A stretch of DNA of 64,000 bases from Rhipicephalus microplus (Eukaryota; Arthropoda; Arachnida; Ixodida; Ixodidae), in contig NC_134701.1 in NCBI RefSeq assembly GCF_043290135.1, positions 63,991,502 to 64,055,501 on the forward strand, written 5' to 3'. A program made the translations under genes and the position numbers. Under the pieces are notes generated by a model that was given only the letters and a program-made list of their open reading frames with translations, ran no database searches and was not told the origin of the DNA. Shown piece after piece: positions 59,093 through 64,000 of the stretch (within the stretch, counting starts at the first letter, position 1; every line of letters starts with the position of its first letter).

Positions 59093-59564
59093 CTCCAGTG
59101 GATCCTTCTTTAGCTCTGAGTCAACATGTACAGAATGCCGGCTTTATTAAGTTCATCGATAAAATCGAGAACTGACATGAGTGTAACATGGAGAGATTCC
59201 ATAGTTTGCCGTGATGCAGAGGGGAGCGTGTTTCGTTCATGGGGGTTTTATCGGTTGAGTTCAGAACTTCCGGTAATCCTTGAAATATCTTCATAACAAA
59301 ATTGAAATGGTGCAGCAGAGCTTCTATAAAAATATAAAGGCACTTCTATTTGAAGAGTTTGGGAAAGAGCCCACCTGTATATTCGGAGACCCCTTACGTA
59401 TGCTTTCAGCAGGGTGCTTGTCGTTGAGGGCATCAAAGACGTCGTTAAATATACTTGTGAATGTCTCCGTCCCCACAGAGTCTTCTAGCCCTTCCACTTC
59501 TTCTTCTCTGTACAACTTTAGGCCAATCGCAGTACTGCGGCTCAAGAGCTGCCTTGAAAAATAA
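59093..59564 (-). pseudogene. P-element/THAP9-like transposase relic, central exon
   Basis: The acceptor is CATTGCCTTTGCAG (AG at 59566-59565). The exon opens with YFSRQLLSRSTAIGLKLYRE, EEVEGLEDSVGTETFTSIFN and DVFDALNDKHPAESIRKGSP, matching the region of P transposases where a helix set leads to the GTP-binding insertion ('LFDALN', 'AEGIRK'). After frameshifts, QTMESLHVTLMSVLDFIDEL and AGILYMLTQ match the 'GLRVTLxSTLxLxxxL ... YVLT' block, then ELKKDPLE before the donor. Upstream exons (THAP finger, catalytic N-terminal Asp residues) would lie beyond 59,566 and were not found. Confidence 0.65.
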
Positions 59565-59569
59565 CTGCA

Positions 59570-60450
59570 AAGGCAATGTCAGAGCGCTGAGGGAAATCAG
59601 CTGAAAAAGTACAATAATAATATTGTTACATATTGCCGAGCTGCCACGCTTGCTTCATTTTATACTTTCATGTAACCAGGAATGTTACTCGTGCTAACAT
59701 TCTTTCTTGCGCACCGAGCTAGAATTTCGAACAATCTGGATTATTTTACATTTCGCCGGCAAGCTTGAACGCATTATGTGAACAGTACCGTATATTGTGA
59801 AACTAACTACCAACGGTAAGAATAAAATTTTCAATGCCGCATCTGTAAGTGCGGCATCCCATTTATGAATGTCATAGCGTGGTCAGCCTTAGTACTGACT
59901 AGGCCACTGCCGGCAGACGGATTTGGTTGGCGCGCTATCAGTGCACAGCTTGTACTTTAACATTTAAAACGAAAGCCTTAAATTAATCACAAAACCCGAA
60001 AATTGGCAGTCAGTGCCGGAGTGCGAGATTAGTGGCGTCAATATGCATGATGCAAAGAATAATAATTACGTAATTACGTCATCAGAAAACGCCCCCATGA
60101 CGTCACAGATGTGACGTAATCATGACATGAGTGATAAATCGCCATCGCGTCGTACGGCGCGAAGTCACATGATAATGTCATCACATGCCATTGTCGATTT
60201 GCATAACCTGCGTGATGGCTGGGCCAATCACGGAGGCAATTCAAAACAAGCAAAAGTACAGGAAGCATTTGATGCCTTCGATTTCGAGGGCAGTGGAAGT
60301 ACCACGTTAGGTGCAGAAAGCGTTCGGATGAGCTAGAAGAAAATAGGTACTCCTAAAATGAAAAAAGCTTTGTTCCTTTTTTCTTCCCCGAACAGACAAC
60401 AAGGAATTTTTTAAAGCCCAATACAGAGTTTTTATCAGCACGACTGCCAT
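59570..60450. other. Repeat-like sequence with TGACGTCA motifs
   Basis: At 60045-60340 there are several ACGT palindromes (ACGTAATTACGTCATC, CATGACGTCACAGATGTGAC) followed by GAAGCATTTGATGCCTTCGA, which I believe is an interspersed tick repeat. The plus-strand frame 60127-60336 ends with DAFDFEGSGS, only superficially EF-hand-like. Nothing else seen. Confidence 0.4.
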
Positions 60451-60454
60451 CTTT

Positions 60455-60477
60455 TTTCCCGTCTTGACCCCGTGACA
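60455..60477 (+). repeat. LTR terminus related to element C
   Basis: CGTCTTGACCCCGTGACA matches the sense-orientation end of the C-type LTRs (see 39738). The sequence upstream does not match, so it is a short or strongly diverged remnant. Confidence 0.4.
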
Positions 60478-60904
60478 ATATTTATACATACACAGTGAAG
60501 CTCATTTGTGCTGCAAGTCGAACAGATATCTTCAGCACGTTGGATGGCTCAAAGTGTGCTGCAGTAAGCTTGGGAATGACTTTGAAGTGGTTCTTTTGTT
60601 TTCAGTTTCATAAAGAATTTTGTAGTGATGAAAGTTAACGCGGTTGTATCCAGTCGGAAAATAAAATTTTAATGCAAATCAATGTCACAAAGCCATATTT
60701 TTGACATTTTGGTCTGTCAGTAATAATTACAATTTTAACTCCAGCATTACATGCATTAAGAATACCTTAGGATGGAAGCCTCTTGAGCAGCGCAGGAAAT
60801 TCTTGCGATTAAATGTTTTTATTCTATATTCTGTAATACAATGCACATTAACAAGAGTTTAAACATGATGAGCCCACACTACGTGTCACATAGAAATGAT
60901 CACT

Positions 60905-61015
60905 AAAAAGAATGGCAGATCCCACGTACAGTGGTAATCGATGGTATGCGAAACAGGAATGATAAATGCTGATATGTCACATAAAAATCGGCACAATGTT
61001 ACGAGGTGGAAGTAA
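60905..61015 (-). repeat. Conserved end of the composite satellite repeat
   Basis: The minus strand reads TTCCACCTCGTAACATTGTG, TGTGACATATCAGCATTTAT and CCACTGTACGTGGGATCTGC, matching the right end of the repeat at 40606-42310 (CCACCTCGTAATGTTTCGGT ... CCCACTGTACGTGGGAT). Only the end is present. Confidence 0.6.
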
Positions 61016-61078
61016 ATGATGACGTCCATGACTTACGCGTCAGTCAGTCAAGAACTTTAATATATGGTCCTGAGGAGT

Positions 61079-64000
61079 TTAAGCCACCAGAGTGCCCACG
61101 TGGGACATCCTAGCAGCCGCTACCGTAGGCGACGCCCGAGTCGGGGCGGGAACGTGGTGGCGTTCCGCCAGTTCTTGGGCCCTCTGGACTGCCTTAAGTT
61201 GGTTTCGGAGATTGGGGCTCCTGAGTGCCTCCTCCCAGTCGGACTCACTGGTGAGAGGTCCCTGAGGTAACGCGGGACATTGCCAGAGCATGTGCGCGAG
61301 TGAACAGTACACTTCTGTGCAATCTGGGCACTGTGAATTTATGTCTGAGTTATAATGGCTGAGTCGGCCCCGTGATGGGTACGATCTCGTTTGTAACATT
61401 CTAAAGGCTACTTCTTGCGCGCGTTCTAGTTTTGAATGGGGTAAAGGGTATCGGCTTCTGTTGTGTCGGTAGTGGGAGGTAATTTCATGGAAGGTGAGTA
61501 GTGGGTCATTAAACTGCACGTCTGGGCCCAGCTCTTCGGTGGCTGATTGATCGTCACGGCGGGTCAGTTCTCGTGCTCGATCATGAGCCATTTCGTTGAG
61601 GTTGGGTTGTTGTGGGTGAACGTCTTTGCCCATGTGGGCAGGGAACCAAGAGAGGTAGTGCGAGCCCGTATATTTCCGTGTTTGTAAAATGCGGGCTGCT
61701 TCTGGAGCGATGTTGCCGGTTTCGTAAGCCCGAATGGCGGCGCGAGAGTCTGTGAAGACATTAGTGAGTGAGGGGTCGGTCATCGCTAAAGCTATAGCAA
61801 CTTGTTCGGCTATGGCGCTTGTTGATAGCCTAACCGAGGCGGCTGAGCGTAGGGCTCCGTCGCCATCTACTACCGCGAGTGCGAAAGAGGAGGAGTTACC
61901 GTATTGCGCTGCGTCGACGAATGCGGTAGAGTTGCGATTCGCGGCGGTACGGTTTAGGATCGCGCGAGCGCGGGCCAGCCGTCTGCCTTCGTTGTGTTGT
62001 GGGTGGACATTTCGCGGAAATGGGGTTACCATGTAAGTAGCTCGGACAACTCTGGGGAGGGTTACTGCGCGTTCAAGGCAGGGGTGTGGGGACATGCCGG
62101 CCTCGCTTAGAAGTCGGCGGCCTGCCTTGGAGGAGGAGAGGCGGATCACTTGGGCCGTGGTCTGGGCCTCGATCACTTCATCGATGCCGTTGTGCATGCC
62201 TAGTTGGTCGAGACGGGAAGTGCTCGTGTTTTGAGGCAAACCAAGGACTTGTTTAATGCTTTTGCGCATGAGTGTGTTTAGTTTCGTCTTTTCTACCTTC
62301 GTCCAGTTGTGGGCAGAGGCGACGTAATTGATGTGACTCATTAGGAACGCGTGGTATATGCGCAGAAGGTTGGCCTCTCCAAGGCCTCGTCTACGACCCG
62401 AGACTCGCTGAATGAGTCGGAGCATGTTCTCTGTTTTTGCTGTGATATGTTTAATTGTTCTTGCATGACAGCCAGTGGCCTCGACGAGGAGGCCGAGAAT
62501 GCGTATGGAGTCCACTCGGGGTATTCGCTGCCCATCTTTGGCGTGTAGCGCTATGGGTAGATCACCTAAGGGTGTTAAGTTACGAACGCCTTGGCGAGAT
62601 TGCCGGTACAGTAGCAACTCTGATTTTGTGGGCGACAAACGAAGTCCAGTGTTTTTTAAGTAGGCTTCTGTGGTATCGAGAGCAGTTTGAAGGGCTTGCT
62701 CCAACTCCGCCAATGAGCCTCCTGGGCACCAGATGGTGATGTCATCTGCGTATATAGCATGGTTTATGTTTGGGATGTCGCGGAGTTTGTCAGATAGTCC
62801 CTTCATTACTATGTTAAAAAGGAGTGGAGAAATGACTGCCCCTTGTGGTGTCCCGTTGGAACCTAATGTGTAAGTATCGGATGTAAGTTGCGATAAATGC
62901 AGCTGAGCTGTTCGATTTTGCAGAAAAGAACGAATGTACGCCTGGAATCTTTTACCGAGACCAAGGCTGGCAATGGATTCCAGTATAAAGCGGTGTGAGA
63001 CGCTGTCGAATGCTTTAGTGAGGTCTAGGGCGAGAATGCCACGAACATCTCTCGTTTTTGAGTCGAAGATCTGTTTCTTTAGTAATAGCATGACGTCTTG
63101 TGTTGAAAGGTGCGGACGGAACCCGACCATGTTGAACGGAAAGAGTTCGTGATCCTCTATGTAGCGCGATACACGATTTAGGATGACATGTTCAGCTGCT
63201 TTTCCTATGCATGAGGTTAGGGAAATCGGGCGTAGATTGTCGAAGTTGAGTGGTTTACCTGGCTTTGAGAGAAGGATTACCGTGGCCGTGCGCCATTGTT
63301 CAGGTACCTGGCCAGTTTCCCACATGTAATTAATGTCTTTTGTGAGTAGTGTGATGGCTTGGTCGTCTAAATTTCGCAACAGGCGGTTGGTTACCTTGTC
63401 AGGACCGGGGGCTGATCTGCTGTTGAGGTTGTGTAATGCCTCCCGAATTTCTGACTCCGTGAAGGGTTCGTCGAGTTCGGGTATCGTTTCGCATTCTATT
63501 TCTGGGTAGTCGGTGGGTTGTGCTGTGTTTAAGGGGAGGTGACGTTTGGAGATTTCTTCAAGAAAGGATGAGTTTGTTCCTCCCATCTTTTTGTGCGAGT
63601 GTAGGAGCCGGTCTATGGCATGACTCTGGTTGTTTTTTGTTTCGCAGTCGTCCAGCATGTATTTTAGGAGGTTCCATTTACCCCCAGTTCGCATGCGGCC
63701 GTCGACCGCCGAGCAGAGTTCATGCCATTGGAGTCGTGTGAGCTCCGTGCAATATTTGGCAATGTCTTGGTTCAGTATTGATAGACGTTTTCGTAAGCGT
63801 CTGTTTAGTCGTTGTGTTTTCCAGCGCGCGAGTATTGACGCTTTTGCCTCGAGCAAATGTGCGAGGTGTGGGTCCATTCTCGGGACCTCGAGTTCTGTTT
63901 GTATTGTTTTCGTTGTTTTGGCTATGTCTTCCTGAAGTGAGGTGAGTAGTTCGATGAATGTGTTGTATTCCTTTGTGTTGTTTTTGCGGAGGGTGCGGAA
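61079..64000 (-). CDS. LINE ORF2 (RT-RNase H), open to window edge
   Basis: Uninterrupted for 973 codons from the window edge to TAA at 61079-61081; the ATG at 63877 is internal, because the 41 codons upstream of it are also open. Counting from that Met: RT motif LDLTKAFDSV at 284-293, GTPQGAVISPLLFNI at 342-356, YADDITIW at 376-383; RNase H Asp in FVDAA (655), Glu in IAEQVA (691), Asp in FTDSRAA (710) and a C-terminal NEMAHDRARE; a Cys-His motif CPDC...HMLWQC at 850-867. It copies element RNA at a nicked target. The APE endonuclease should lie beyond 64,000. The 3' UTR is short (TTAAAGTTCTTGACTGACTG near 61055). Same lineage as the relic at 2515-8165; the open frame implies recent activity. 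Confidence 0.93.
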   Translation of the reverse strand, partial: FRTLRKNNTKEYNTFIELLTSLQEDIAKTTKTIQTELEVPRMDPHLAHLLEAKASILARWKTQRLNRRLRKRLSILNQDIAKYCTELTRLQWHELCSAVDGRMRTGGKWNLLKYMLDDCETKNNQSHAIDRLLHSHKKMGGTNSSFLEEISKRHLPLNTAQPTDYPEIECETIPELDEPFTESEIREALHNLNSRSAPGPDKVTNRLLRNLDDQAITLLTKDINYMWETGQVPEQWRTATVILLSKPGKPLNFDNLRPISLTSCIGKAAEHVILNRVSRYIEDHELFPFNMVGFRPHLSTQDVMLLLKKQIFDSKTRDVRGILALDLTKAFDSVSHRFILESIASLGLGKRFQAYIRSFLQNRTAQLHLSQLTSDTYTLGSNGTPQGAVISPLLFNIVMKGLSDKLRDIPNINHAIYADDITIWCPGGSLAELEQALQTALDTTEAYLKNTGLRLSPTKSELLLYRQSRQGVRNLTPLGDLPIALHAKDGQRIPRVDSIRILGLLVEATGCHARTIKHITAKTENMLRLIQRVSGRRRGLGEANLLRIYHAFLMSHINYVASAHNWTKVEKTKLNTLMRKSIKQVLGLPQNTSTSRLDQLGMHNGIDEVIEAQTTAQVIRLSSSKAGRRLLSEAGMSPHPCLERAVTLPRVVRATYMVTPFPRNVHPQHNEGRRLARARAILNRTAANRNSTAFVDAAQYGNSSSFALAVVDGDGALRSAASVRLSTSAIAEQVAIALAMTDPSLTNVFTDSRAAIRAYETGNIAPEAARILQTRKYTGSHYLSWFPAHMGKDVHPQQPNLNEMAHDRARELTRRDDQSATEELGPDVQFNDPLLTFHEITSHYRHNRSRYPLPHSKLERAQEVAFRMLQTRSYPSRGRLSHYNSDINSQCPDCTEVYCSLAHMLWQCPALPQGPLTSESDWEEALRSPNLRNQLKAVQRAQELAERHHVPAPTRASPTVAAARMSHVGTLVA

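Noticed and set aside
60127..60336. EF-hand-like DAFDFEGSGS in a plus-strand frame
   Set aside because: The loop is one residue too long for a canonical EF-hand, there is no second hand, and it lies in what looks like an interspersed repeat.

Overview
The window is eukaryotic and repeat-dense, and reads as chelicerate DNA, most likely from a hard (ixodid) tick. The reasons are: several copies of a tRNA-headed SINE ending in a 'GTGGTTTTGGGACGTTAAACCCC'-type body that I know from ixodid genomes; many LINE and Ty3/gypsy relics; long (AT)n and GATA/GACA blocks; and spliced exons of a secreted, mucin-like family I associate with ticks. No bacterial operon, rRNA, intact tRNA gene or CRISPR array is visible. 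The species call is inference.

Left part (1-15,300): a host gene appears to run on the minus strand. Three exons with good splice sites and matching phases lie at 14153-13926 (Thr/Pro-rich), 13179-12957 (start of a Cys-containing domain) and 159-1 (continuing off the left edge). The 12.8 kb intron between the last two holds a decayed 5.7 kb RNase H-bearing LINE (2515-8165), another LINE reverse-transcriptase fragment (9090-9660), SINEs, a GATA/GAAA microsatellite and a foldback element with a GGACGAACG-like core.

Middle part (15,900-50,000): three Ty3/gypsy elements dominate. A (16346-21582, plus) sits inside a (TA)n tract. B (22871-28093, minus) has the 4-bp target duplication ACTA. C (43942-49913, minus, the youngest) has the 4-bp duplication ATAT and is nested in a large inverted repeat whose other arm preserves the unoccupied site. 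Each has gag with a zinc knuckle, protease, reverse transcriptase, RNase H and integrase in the usual order, broken by frameshifts, stops or catalytic substitutions. All three carry the same putative primer-binding site, TGGTGGAGGT, two bases inside the 5' LTR. Just left of A are two or three hammerhead-like structural motifs flanking (TA)n tracts. Between B and C lie a 0.9 kb GATA/GACA/GGAT block, LINE 3' ends, SINEs, a solo LTR and a composite satellite with a ~148 bp period.

Right part (50,000-64,000): LINE and SINE scraps, an exon-like THAP domain (53566-53383) and a spliced P-element/THAP9-like transposase relic (59564-57999), a decayed LTR element with a LINE inserted in its LTR, long compound microsatellites, and at the right edge a LINE ORF2 that is still fully open for 973 codons and runs off the window. 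Apart from the host gene fragments and this ORF2, nearly every coding trace is a broken mobile-element gene.
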